A stretch of DNA of 6,804 nucleotides from the NCBI GenBank assembly GCA_030618675.1, contig JAUXCV010000086.1:1-6804 (forward strand), given 5' to 3'. The notes under the pieces were generated by a model. It made no database searches, was not told the origin of the DNA, and worked only from the letters and a program-made list of their open reading frames with translations. This document shows, one piece after another, positions 1-5,716 of this stretch. The stretch's first letter is position 1, and each line of letters starts with the position of its first letter. Source of the stretch: Acidimicrobiia bacterium. GTDB taxonomy: Bacteria > Actinomycetota > Acidimicrobiia > Spongiisociales > UBA5794. The position numbers were made by a program, and so were the translations under genes.

Positions 1-31
1 GCACAGCGAATGTCCAGAGGAGTTGATATCG

Positions 32-325
32 ATGCGCTCTTATGAGCTGATGATCATCCACCGACCCGACATGGTCGAATCGGATGTCCGCAAGCAGGTC
101 GAGCAAGTCTCCGCGACGATCGACACCAGCGGCAACGTTACCGGGACCGATTTCTGGGGGAAGCGACGCTTCGCCTACGAGATCGACCACATGAACGAGG
201 GCTACTACTCCGTCCTCGATTTCGAGGGAGAGGCCAATCTCGTCGACGCGCTCGACCACGCTTTGTCGTTGTCCGACGCCGTTGTTCGTCACAAGATCAT
301 TCGAAGGACCGATCGAGAGGGTTGA
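32..325 (+). CDS. rpsF: 30S ribosomal protein S6
   Basis: Ribosomal protein S6, 97 residues, a normal bacterial length. It binds the central domain of 16S rRNA in the 30S subunit as a partner of S18. The opening MRSYELMIIHRPD, the FWGKRRFAYEI segment (residues 41-51), and the GYYSVLDFEGE strand (57-67) are family hallmarks. The C-terminal KIIRRTDREG is basic and flexible, as usual. The start is set by AGGAG at 18-22, nine bases before the ATG at 32. A TTG at 23 is in frame but abuts that ribosome site and is not plausible. It is the first gene of the rpsF-ssb-rpsR-rplI cluster and lies 58 bases before ssb. Any leader, where S6:S18 autoregulation is known in other bacteria, lies outside the window. 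Identification is secure. Confidence 0.97.
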   Translation: MRSYELMIIHRPDMVESDVRKQVEQVSATIDTSGNVTGTDFWGKRRFAYEIDHMNEGYYSVLDFEGEANLVDALDHALSLSDAVVRHKIIRRTDREG

Positions 326-327
326 TT

Positions 328-364
328 CCTGTCACACGCTCCCCTCATGATGGGGGAGTACAGG
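328..364 (+). promoter_or_regulatory. intercistronic stem-loop between rpsF and ssb
   Basis: CTCCCC (339-344) pairs perfectly with GGGGAG (353-358) around the eight-base loop TCATGATG. An outer helix pairs CCTGT (328-332) with ACAGG (360-364), across an asymmetric internal loop of six bases on the left and one on the right. No U-run follows, so it is not an ordinary intrinsic terminator. It ends just before the purine-rich ssb ribosome site (about 363-380). It could set rpsF:ssb expression ratios by RNA processing, stability or partial attenuation. That role is inference; the pairing is visible. Confidence 0.45.
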
Positions 365-383
365 AAGAGAGAAGAGAGAGAAC

Positions 384-842
384 ATGAGCAATGTGAACAG
401 TGTGACCTTGATCGGCAACCTCGTCGAAGACCCGGAACTCCGATTCACCCCGAGCGGCGTCGCCATGACCAAGGTGCGTTTTGCCGTGAACAAGCGGTAT
501 CAGGCTCAGGGCGAGTGGAAAGAAGAGACGAGTTTCTTCGGTGGCACGTGCTGGCGAGACCTGGGCGAGAACGTGGCCGAATCCCTCACCAAGGGAATGC
601 GCGTCATCGTGGTCGGTGAGCTTCAGCAGCGTTCCTGGGAGACCCAGGATGGCGACAAGCGGTCGATCGTTGAGATTGACATCAAGGAGATCGGCCCGTC
701 GATTCGGTGGGCTACTGCAACGGTCACGAAGACACCTCGCGCCGACGGCGGTTGGTCGAGCCAGGGTCAGGGACAGGGGCAGGACCAGCCTGCAGCCCCG
801 GTCGCTCGCCAGAACCCAGCGCCCGACGAGGCACCCTTCTAA
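384..842 (+). CDS. ssb: single-stranded DNA-binding protein
   Basis: Single-stranded DNA-binding protein, 152 residues. It coats ssDNA at replication, recombination and repair sites and recruits partners through its C-terminal tip. The OB fold covers about residues 1-110. It opens with SNVNSVTLIGNLVEDPELRFTPSG. It continues through CWRDLGENVAESLTKGMRVIVVGEL (56-80), with W57 at the conserved ssDNA-stacking position, to the actinobacterial-style EIGPSIRWATATV (102-114). A short Gly/Gln/Pro-rich linker (about 122-146) leads to the tip DEAPF. The terminal Pro-Phe is kept, but the tip is less acidic than the classical DDDIPF. A purine-rich GAGAGAG just upstream serves as ribosome site. The gene lies between rpsF and rpsR, the normal actinobacterial position, and supports the replisome alongside dnaB. 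Confidence 0.96.
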   Translation: MSNVNSVTLIGNLVEDPELRFTPSGVAMTKVRFAVNKRYQAQGEWKEETSFFGGTCWRDLGENVAESLTKGMRVIVVGELQQRSWETQDGDKRSIVEIDIKEIGPSIRWATATVTKTPRADGGWSSQGQGQGQDQPAAPVARQNPAPDEAPF

Positions 843-854
843 AGGAGAACATCG

Positions 855-1127
855 ATGGCAAAGACACGAAGTACACGGACGAAGCGGCGCCGCCCCTCCG
901 ACGACAGGGGCCGGCGGAAGCGCATTGTCTACCGCTTCAAAGAGAACGAGTTCGTCGACTACAAAGACGTAGCGCTGCTCCGCAAGTTCATGTCCGATCG
1001 GGGCAAGATCCGTTCCCGCCGCGTCACCGGATTGAACGAGAAGCGTCAGCACCAGGTTGCCACGGCGATCAAGAACGCTCGCGAGATGGCCCTGCTGCCC
1101 TACATCTCGACAAGGCAGAGCAAATGA
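855..1127 (+). CDS. rpsR: 30S ribosomal protein S18, zinc-ligand-free type
   Basis: Ribosomal protein S18, 90 residues, slightly long for the family because of a basic N-terminal extension (1-22). It forms a heterodimer with S6 on the 30S platform. Diagnostic segments are VDYKDVALLRKFMSDRGKI (34-52), RRVTG (55-59) and AIKNAREMALLPYI (71-84). A good AAAGGAG (842-848) precedes the ATG. The four positions that carry zinc ligands in CxxC-type S18 are replaced: I24 and R27 for the two N-terminal cysteines, N61 for the third cysteine, and R64 for the histidine. This is therefore a C-minus, zinc-independent form. In mycobacteria, by recall, the S18 in this operon position is the C-plus form. The stop overlaps the rplI start by four bases (ATGA), implying translational coupling. 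Confidence 0.96.
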   Translation: MAKTRSTRTKRRRPSDDRGRRKRIVYRFKENEFVDYKDVALLRKFMSDRGKIRSRRVTGLNEKRQHQVATAIKNAREMALLPYISTRQSK

Positions 1128-1570
1128 AGCTGATACTCACGAAGGACGTCGTTGATCTCGGCAACAAGGGCGATGTTGTCAACGTCTCCGATGGATACGC
1201 TCGCAACTATCTCATCCCCAGATCGTTCGCTGTGAAGGCAACCGACGGGGCGCTCCGTCAGGCTGATTCGATGCGAATCGCCCGCGAGGAGGCGTTGCTT
1301 GCCGCCCGCCAGGAGGCGGAAGGCTATGCCCAGTCCCTCACCGGGACCAGGGTTGTGGTCGCGGCGCGTGCCGGCGATGAGGGCAAGCTGTTCGGATCGA
1401 TCGGTGATGGGGACATCGCTGCTGCGATCTCGAAGTTCACCGGGATCGATGTCGACCGCAAGATCGTTCGGATCGAAGGCCCGATCAAAGAGATCGGCCT
1501 GCACGAGGTGATCCTCGAACCGCACTCGGAGGTCCAGTTCTCGGTTACGCTGGATGTGATCCCGGCCTAG
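1124..1570 (+). CDS. rplI: 50S ribosomal protein L9
   Basis: Ribosomal protein L9, 148 residues, the normal length. It has two globular domains joined by a long helix, binds 23S rRNA domain V near the L1 stalk, and affects frame maintenance. The N-terminal domain shows the signature MKLILTKDVVDLGNKGDVV followed by GYARNYLIP (24-32). The charged connecting helix spans about 44-72. The C-terminal domain has the typical GKLFGSI (87-93) and GLHEVILEPHSEV (125-137). The start is the ATG at 1124, overlapping the rpsR stop by four bases with only a weak AAGGCAGAG upstream, so translation is probably coupled to rpsR. The frame stays open far upstream over rpsR and ssb, but that extension does not resemble L9. 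The gene is followed at once by a strong terminator, making it the last gene of the ribosomal transcript. Confidence 0.96.
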   Translation: MKLILTKDVVDLGNKGDVVNVSDGYARNYLIPRSFAVKATDGALRQADSMRIAREEALLAARQEAEGYAQSLTGTRVVVAARAGDEGKLFGSIGDGDIAAAISKFTGIDVDRKIVRIEGPIKEIGLHEVILEPHSEVQFSVTLDVIPA

Positions 1571-1593
1571 CTGGCGCCAAGATGGAACCGATT

Positions 1594-1621
1594 GGGGCCC
1601 GTCTTCGGACGGGCCCCTTTT
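1594..1621 (+). terminator. intrinsic terminator after rplI (UUCG tetraloop)
   Basis: A perfect 10-bp GC-rich stem, GGGGCCCGTC (1594-1603) with GACGGGCCCC (1608-1617), encloses a TTCG tetraloop closed by C-G, the unusually stable cUUCGg form. TTTT (1618-1621) follows. It lies 24 bases after the rplI stop and should end the rpsF-ssb-rpsR-rplI transcript, separating it from dnaB. Confidence 0.93.
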
Positions 1622-1852
1622 CGCGTTGACTCCGCGAACCCCGCCTGGGCGGCGTTTGGGGGCGAGTCGGACGATTGCGCGAAAACAAAGCCCGGTCCGC
1701 GGAAAACAGTCGGCCCGGCTCGGACCGCTCGACTGCCCCGGGTCGTAGAATCGCCCTTCTTCTCGCGCCACTCGGGTGTTCCACGCGTTTCTGTCACACC
1801 CGCATGCGAAGATGACGACGATGACGGGTCGGATGAGAACAACTGGAGGATC
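1622..1852 (+). other. dnaB upstream region with weak promoter candidate
   Basis: This non-coding stretch lies between the rplI terminator and dnaB. Because the terminator is strong, dnaB probably needs its own promoter here. TAGAAT at 1746-1751 matches the -10 consensus well, but no convincing -35 box sits 16-18 bases upstream. A TTGACT at 1626-1631 has no matching -10. CGGTCCG (1693-1699) and CGGACCG (1721-1727) form a 7-bp inverted repeat with a 21-base loop, possibly chance in GC-rich DNA. The dnaB frame happens to remain open through the stretch, but the implied peptide does not resemble DnaB. Near the end, GGAGG (1845-1849) serves the ATG at 1853 with short spacing. Confidence 0.35.
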
Positions 1853-3214
1853 ATGACGAGCGTTGCCGAACGCCCAACAGGTGCCCGGAGCTTGCAGGTG
1901 CCGCCACATAGCGTCGAGGCCGAAGAGTCGGTGCTCGGTGCGGTTCTCCTGTCCTCCGACGCCGCCAACATCGCACTCGAGAAACTCCATGCCGACGACT
2001 TCTACCGCCCGGCTCATCAGCAGGTGTTCGAAGCGGTTCGAACCCTGTTCGACGCGAACGAGCCGATCGACGCCGTCACCGTCTCCGAGATGCTCCGGCG
2101 CGACGGAGCGCTCGAACGACTCGGAGGCGTTGCGTTCCTTACCCGCCTTCTCGATACCGTCCCGACCACGTCGAACGTCGACTACTACGCCGGAATCGTG
2201 GAGGAACACGCCCTCCGCCGACGGCTCATGCGCGTCGGTGGCACGATCGGGGGCATCGCATCGGAGATGAGCGAGCCGATCGCCGACGTACTCGATCGAG
2301 CTGAACAGGAGGTCTTCCAGGTCGCCGAGCGACGCGTCGGAGAGGGCCTCGCTCCGATCGATCCGCTCCTTGGTCCGGCGATCGAGCGGGCCGAGGAACT
2401 CCAGAGGCTCGGATCGGAGATCACCGGTATTCCGACGGGTTTCCGGGATCTTGACAGCAAGCTCGCCGGACTCCATCCCACGAACCTCATCATCATCGCT
2501 GCCCGCCCTGGAATGGGGAAGACGGCGTTGGCGCTCAATATCGCGCAGAACGTCGCTCAGAACGACCATCCGGTGGCGATCTTCTCGCTGGAGATGAGTC
2601 GCGAAGAGGTCGTCTCCCGAATGCTCTGCTCCACCGGCCGAATCGACTCGCAGCGACTACGCACCGGCCGCCTCGCAGAGGCCGACTTCACCAAGCTCTC
2701 GAACGCGGCGAGCGCCCTCTATAAGAAGCCGATCTTCGTCGACGACTCGCCGGGTCTCACGGTCACTGAGATCCGGGCGAAGTCCCGCCGTCTCCGGCGC
2801 CGACCGGGTCTCGGTCTCATCATCGTGGACTATCTCCAACTGATGCATGGCTCAGGCGGCGAGAACCGTCAGCAAGAGATCGCTCTCATCTCTCGGTCAC
2901 TGAAGAACCTGGCACGAGAACTCGAGGTACCGGTCATCGCTCTCTCCCAGCTGAACCGATCCCTGGAGAGCAGGGAAGACAAGCGCCCACGCCTCGGTGA
3001 CCTACGCGAATCGGGGGCGATCGAGCAGGACTCCGACGTCGTCTTGTTCATCTATCGCGACGAGGCGTACAACCCCGAGAAGATGGAATCGAAGGGCGTC
3101 GCAGAGATCGTTGTCGCAAAGCACCGGCAAGGCGCCGTCGGGAAGATCCAGATGACCTTCCTGCCTGAGTTCACGCTCTTCGCCGATATGGGAAGGGACG
3201 TGCCGATCGCATGA
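1853..3214 (+). CDS. dnaB: replicative DNA helicase DnaB
   Basis: Replicative hexameric helicase, 453 residues, normal length. It unwinds the lagging-strand template 5'-3' using ATP and recruits primase. The N-terminal DnaB domain (about 14-118) begins with the typical PPHSVEAEESVLGAVL. A linker follows, then the RecA-like ATPase (about 185-447). Walker A is ARPGMGKTA (217-225) with K223 and T224. The catalytic glutamate is E247 in SLEMS. Walker B is LIIVDYLQLM (322-331) with D326. The SQLNR motif is at 365-369, the conserved LGDLRESGAIEQDSD at 381-395, and the presumed arginine finger R425 lies in KHRQG. No intein interrupts these motifs, although actinobacterial DnaB proteins often carry one. 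The start is the ATG at 1853 behind GGAGG, and no upstream residue looks like DnaB. The stop overlaps the next gene by four bases. Confidence 0.97.
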   Translation: MTSVAERPTGARSLQVPPHSVEAEESVLGAVLLSSDAANIALEKLHADDFYRPAHQQVFEAVRTLFDANEPIDAVTVSEMLRRDGALERLGGVAFLTRLLDTVPTTSNVDYYAGIVEEHALRRRLMRVGGTIGGIASEMSEPIADVLDRAEQEVFQVAERRVGEGLAPIDPLLGPAIERAEELQRLGSEITGIPTGFRDLDSKLAGLHPTNLIIIAARPGMGKTALALNIAQNVAQNDHPVAIFSLEMSREEVVSRMLCSTGRIDSQRLRTGRLAEADFTKLSNAASALYKKPIFVDDSPGLTVTEIRAKSRRLRRRPGLGLIIVDYLQLMHGSGGENRQQEIALISRSLKNLARELEVPVIALSQLNRSLESREDKRPRLGDLRESGAIEQDSDVVLFIYRDEAYNPEKMESKGVAEIVVAKHRQGAVGKIQMTFLPEFTLFADMGRDVPIA

Positions 3215-3561
3215 CCGGCATCAGACTCCTCGTCGTCGAGACATGGCACCCGGCCTACCGTCGGCCGCTGATATTGATCGCCGGTGACCGAGTGACGGTC
3301 GGGCAACAAGACACCGAATGGACGTCGTACCGATGGTGCACCAACGAGGCCGGGACGAGCGGCTGGGTTCCTCACGATTACCTCGTGATCGAAGAAGATG
3401 GCACCGCCACGACGACCGCCGACTACTCGACAGCCGAACTCACGGTCGAGGCCGACACCGTCGTGACCGGATTCCAGGCAGCCGGCGACTGGACCTGGTG
3501 CGTAGCCGACGACGGTGCCGAGGGATGGGTGCCGAATCGGGCGCTCAGCCGCATGCCATAG
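3211..3561 (+). CDS. small tandem SH3-like domain protein
   Basis: A 116-residue protein made of two SH3-like (bacterial variant SH3) modules. The repeat is visible directly. RWCTNEAGTSGWVP (41-54) matches TWCVADDGAEGWVP (95-108), sharing W-C, a glycine, and the GWVP turn typical of SH3b folds. Each is preceded by a short beta-rich stretch (about 19-40 and 74-94). There is no signal peptide or membrane segment, so it is presumably cytosolic, unlike SH3b cell-wall modules of secreted enzymes. The ATG overlaps the dnaB stop by four bases (ATGA at 3211-3214), so it is probably co-transcribed and translationally coupled with dnaB. Stand-alone two-SH3 proteins of this size are known in bacteria as putative ligand-binding SH3 proteins, but I know of no assigned role. 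A link to DnaB is inference from position only. Confidence 0.85.
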   Translation: MTGIRLLVVETWHPAYRRPLILIAGDRVTVGQQDTEWTSYRWCTNEAGTSGWVPHDYLVIEEDGTATTTADYSTAELTVEADTVVTGFQAAGDWTWCVADDGAEGWVPNRALSRMP

Positions 3562-3565
3562 TTCC

Positions 3566-3582
3566 CGTCGGTGTCACCGACG
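3566..3582. terminator. hairpin between convergent genes, possible bidirectional terminator
   Basis: CGTCGG (3566-3571) pairs with CCGACG (3577-3582) around the loop TGTCA. The wider sequence CGTCGGTG-T-CACCGACG is an almost complete palindrome. It lies in the 12-base gap between the SH3 gene and the convergent reductase gene and overlaps the latter's TGA. There is no T-run on either side, so it may only slow polymerase or protect 3' ends. Confidence 0.35.
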
Positions 3583-4197
3583 CCGACGGAAGACAAAGGC
3601 CACTGTTCCGATGGCTGCTGCCCCGACGGCGATCGGGACCCATACCCAGGACAGATCAGCGGGATCCTGATCGCATCGCTCGAGGAGATCGAAGCGAACG
3701 AGTCGGTACTCGGAAGTTGCCTTGGTGATCTCCGTATCGGTCATTCCTATCGGATCGAGGCCGAACGCCCTCGCAGCGAAACCCGAGTCGATGAGAACCC
3801 GACGAACACGATCTCGAGACCCTTCGTCGCCCGTAGCGTCAGTGACGAACACCGTCCATCGGCCGTCCGGGAGCCAGAGCACAGCGCGTCTCGCAACCAG
3901 CACGTTGCGGTACCAGTCGGTCTTCGATCCGAACGCGGCGAGGCAGTACCGGCTCTGGCCTTCAGGAGTGAAGTTGAGCGGCGCCAGATATCGGGTTCCC
4001 GTTGCACGCCCGCGATGCTCGACAACGAGGATCCGACCGGTCACGGACGGCCACGCATCGGCCCACCGGCCCAGACCAAGTCGCCACATGAACACCATTC
4101 CCTTGTTCATGGAACGAAACACCATCCTGAGACGCTCCATGACGTGCGGACTGAGAACGCGGTCGTAGCGACGCGCAATGGCCTGACGGTTCTCCAT
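3574..4197 (-). CDS. Ddn-like F420-dependent nitroreductase-family protein with C-terminal membrane anchor
   Basis: A 207-residue protein of the deazaflavin (F420H2)-dependent nitroreductase/oxidoreductase family. Its members use reduced F420 to reduce nitro compounds, quinones or other acceptors, in a split beta-barrel fold. Family features are an N-terminal helix with KGMVFMWRLGLGRW (32-45), the RGRATGTRYLAPL loop (62-74, corresponding to GRKSGKxRxxPL), and GSKTDWYRNVLVARRAVL (90-107, the WYxNL-type segment). After the domain (to about 172), an acidic stretch leads to one hydrophobic helix (about 183-203) and a terminal RRRR, suggesting membrane attachment. The substrate cannot be told, and heme-oxygenase-like or flavin-binding relatives of the same fold remain possible. 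The ATG at 4197 has only a loosely spaced GGAG upstream. The gene is convergent with the SH3 gene, and its upstream region carries the heptad array. Confidence 0.82.
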   Translation of the reverse strand: MENRQAIARRYDRVLSPHVMERLRMVFRSMNKGMVFMWRLGLGRWADAWPSVTGRILVVEHRGRATGTRYLAPLNFTPEGQSRYCLAAFGSKTDWYRNVLVARRAVLWLPDGRWTVFVTDATGDEGSRDRVRRVLIDSGFAARAFGLDPIGMTDTEITKATSEYRLVRFDLLERCDQDPADLSWVWVPIAVGAAAIGTVAFVFRRRR

Positions 4198-4279
4198 ACC
4201 CCATGTCTACTCCGACCGATCGTGCGGTACAAGGGGCAAGAGAGAGTCAGGAGTCAAGACGCACAGCCCACCTATCTCT

Positions 4280-4349
4280 GACTACGGACTACGGGCTACG
4301 GGCTACGGGCTACGGGCTACGGATTACGGATTACGGATTACGGACTACC
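4280..4349. repeat. heptanucleotide tandem array, 10 units
   Basis: Ten head-to-tail 7-base units lie in an intergenic region. They are GACTACG twice (4280-4293), GGCTACG four times (4294-4321), GATTACG three times (4322-4342), and GACTACC once (4343-4349). A decayed GACTGCA follows at 4350-4356. All units fit G-R-Y-TACG apart from the last base of the tenth. Identical variants sit next to each other, as expected from local slippage or duplication after point changes. The array lies between the MFS gene stop and the reductase start, both on the - strand, with its near edge about 82 bases upstream of that start. Three units span 21 bases, close to two helical turns. Confidence 0.95.
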
Positions 4350-4355
4350 GACTGC

Positions 4356-4370
4356 ACCGGCGAAGCCGGC
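4356..4370 (-). terminator. hairpin after the MFS gene, weak terminator candidate
   Basis: CCGGC (4357-4361) pairs with GCCGG (4365-4369) around GAA. On the - strand it reads GCCGGC-TTC-GCCGGT, with one extra wobble pair. It begins five bases past the MFS stop codon on the - strand. CTGC (4352-4355) and GCAG (4384-4387) could close a larger structure around it. There is no T-run in the - strand direction, so termination is uncertain. Confidence 0.35.
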
Positions 4371-4374
4371 TCCA

Positions 4375-5652
4375 TCACGTGATGCAGACACCTTCCGCAC
4401 CGTGGCGTGGATCGCGCAGCAGGATCGAAACCACTACCGCCCCGGCCATCGCGACGACGTCGAGAAACAGCACAGCGGCGAGAGGTACCCACGTCACGGC
4501 GATGCCGATCGCCAGGGGGAGGAGGGCGAGTGGAGCGAGAAGGGTGCCGAGCAATGCGACACACGTGGCCCGGAGGTGGTCGGGCGCCATCTCGAGGATG
4601 ATGTTCGCGTAACCGAGACGGAGCCCGCTCATTGTGGCCCCGACGAGGAAGAACGTGACATACAGCGGTACAGGCCCGGCGATGAGCGCAGCGAGTGCTG
4701 CCAGCGCCGCCCCGAGACCGGCGACCGATGTTCCTATGATCACGGTTCGGTTGCCGAATCGGTCCCCGAGCCAACCCCACAGCAGGTTCGAGAGCGCAGC
4801 GCCGGTCATCTGCGCGGCGAGGTAGAGACCGACAGCGGCTTGATTCACGCCCACGTCGTTGAGAGCGAACAGGACGAAGAACGGGGCGGACATGAGAAGG
4901 ACGGAAGTGAGTCCTCTGGCGGCGAGCAACCGCCTGAAGTTCTTGTTCACTTTGGTGAGATGAGCGGCTCGCCGGACGGACTCGCCGAGTGACTCGGTCT
5001 GACGTTCGTGAGTCGACGGGGGCTCTCTGACGATCACGATGCCGACGAAGGCGATGAGAAGGAACACGGCAGCGAGGAAGAAGATCAGGGCGTAGTTCAT
5101 CGGATACCCGATGCCTCCGGAGTCGGACAGGATCCATGCGATGACCCACCCTGCTCCGATCGCCAGCGTGTACCCGATGAGTTGCTTCCATCCGATGAAC
5201 CGGCCGCGCCTCTCAGTCGGGATCGCTTTCGCGAAAACGTCCGCATAGACCACCGAGCCAACACCGCCGGCGAGGGAGAACGCTGCGAAGAGCCCCACGA
5301 GGAGGATCAGGACGAGGTTGGCGTGGTCAAGGGCGAACATCGCCGTCACGACGGCGAGCAGGCCCCAGGAAATCCACCGCATCGTGATGATCCACATGAG
5401 GATCGGCTTCTCGTATGGGCGGTCCTCGACCCGATAGGCGGTGACCATCTGGGGTAGGACGTGTCCCACCTCTTGTGCGACGACCATCAGTCCGATGACG
5501 ACGGTCGATCCCGTCAGTGTTGCGATGAATGAAGGCAGCACCGTGTTGATGTTCGAGAAGGCTTCGGAGAGTTGGAAGAAGACGCCATGGATCAGACCAC
5601 CGGTGAAGTTCCTGCGGTAGTCCGCCGGGAGGGCTTCGTCATCGCGCTGCAT
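4375..5652 (-). CDS. major facilitator superfamily transporter
   Basis: A 425-residue integral membrane protein with about twelve hydrophobic segments in two sets of six. Approximate positions are 17-43, 48-72, 83-107, 110-140, 153-175 and 186-208, then a charged cytoplasmic loop at 209-240, then 245-267, 270-296, 302-324, 328-350, 362-386 and 388-412. The length and 6+6 arrangement fit MFS secondary transporters. GWLGDRFGNRTV (293-304), between helices 8 and 9, resembles the MFS motif A, and ERRGRFIGWKQ (147-157) fits the loop before helix 5. The substrate cannot be inferred; an efflux permease is one possibility. The start chosen is the ATG at 5652, with GGAAA a few bases upstream. Longer readings enter the divergent EamA gene and lack membrane character. 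It shares a short divergent control region with the EamA gene. Confidence 0.88.
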   Translation of the reverse strand: MQRDDEALPADYRRNFTGGLIHGVFFQLSEAFSNINTVLPSFIATLTGSTVVIGLMVVAQEVGHVLPQMVTAYRVEDRPYEKPILMWIITMRWISWGLLAVVTAMFALDHANLVLILLVGLFAAFSLAGGVGSVVYADVFAKAIPTERRGRFIGWKQLIGYTLAIGAGWVIAWILSDSGGIGYPMNYALIFFLAAVFLLIAFVGIVIVREPPSTHERQTESLGESVRRAAHLTKVNKNFRRLLAARGLTSVLLMSAPFFVLFALNDVGVNQAAVGLYLAAQMTGAALSNLLWGWLGDRFGNRTVIIGTSVAGLGAALAALAALIAGPVPLYVTFFLVGATMSGLRLGYANIILEMAPDHLRATCVALLGTLLAPLALLPLAIGIAVTWVPLAAVLFLDVVAMAGAVVVSILLRDPRHGAEGVCIT

Positions 5653-5716
5653 CGTTTCCACAACGGCTGAGGGTACCGCGGTACGGTGCTGCCGAATCTG
5701 CCGGTACGCTGCCGTG
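5653..5716. promoter_or_regulatory. divergent control region with palindrome and direct repeat
   Basis: This is the short space between the MFS start (5652) and the EamA start (5717, or the GTG at 5714). It holds the perfect 12-base palindrome GTACCGCGGTAC (5673-5684). It also holds an imperfect direct repeat, CGGTACG-GTG-CTGCCG (5679-5694) and CGGTACG-CTGCCG (5702-5714), starting 23 bases apart, about two helical turns. TACGCT (5705-5710) fits the TAnnnT -10 pattern for the + strand, seven bases before the ATG. On the - strand TACCCT (5670-5675) is similarly placed for the MFS gene. Overlap of the repeats with both candidate promoters suggests an operator. The regulator is not in the window. 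Confidence 0.45.

Noticed and set aside
23..31. TTG start three codons upstream for rpsF
   Set aside because: It directly abuts the AGGAG ribosome site, while the ATG at 32 has proper spacing and gives the canonical S6 start.
707..1123. In-frame upstream extension of rplI across ssb and rpsR
   Set aside because: The added residues are not L9-like and overlap two clear genes; the L9 family begins at the ATG at 1124.
1693..1727. 7-bp inverted repeat CGGTCCG/CGGACCG upstream of dnaB as an operator
   Set aside because: It is short with a 21-base loop in GC-rich DNA, easily due to chance, and does not overlap a convincing promoter.
1592..1852. Upstream extension of the dnaB frame
   Set aside because: It would start inside the rplI terminator, and its residues do not resemble any DnaB N-terminus. 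The ATG at 1853 has a ribosome site and gives a normal-length protein.
1100..2569. Long antisense reading frame across rplI and the first part of dnaB
   Set aside because: It lies opposite two securely identified genes, has no recognisable domain, and is the usual result of GC-rich third positions.
2462..3180. Intein in dnaB
   Set aside because: Walker A, Walker B, SQLNR and the arginine-finger region are contiguous and the protein is of normal length.
4229..4257. Promoter for the reductase gene based on TTGACT (4252-4257, - strand)
   Set aside because: No acceptable -10 box lies 16-19 bases downstream, so only the -35-like half can be supported.
3571..4281. + strand open frames opposite the reductase gene
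   Set aside because: There are no domain-like features, and the opposite strand encodes a recognisable Ddn-like protein over the same bases.
4280..4349. CRISPR array
   Set aside because: The units are seven bases with no spacers and no cas genes; this is a simple tandem repeat.
4331..5457. Frames overlapping the MFS gene on both strands
   Set aside because: They are charged, low-complexity translations with no membrane or domain pattern. The MFS frame has a clear 12-helix pattern.
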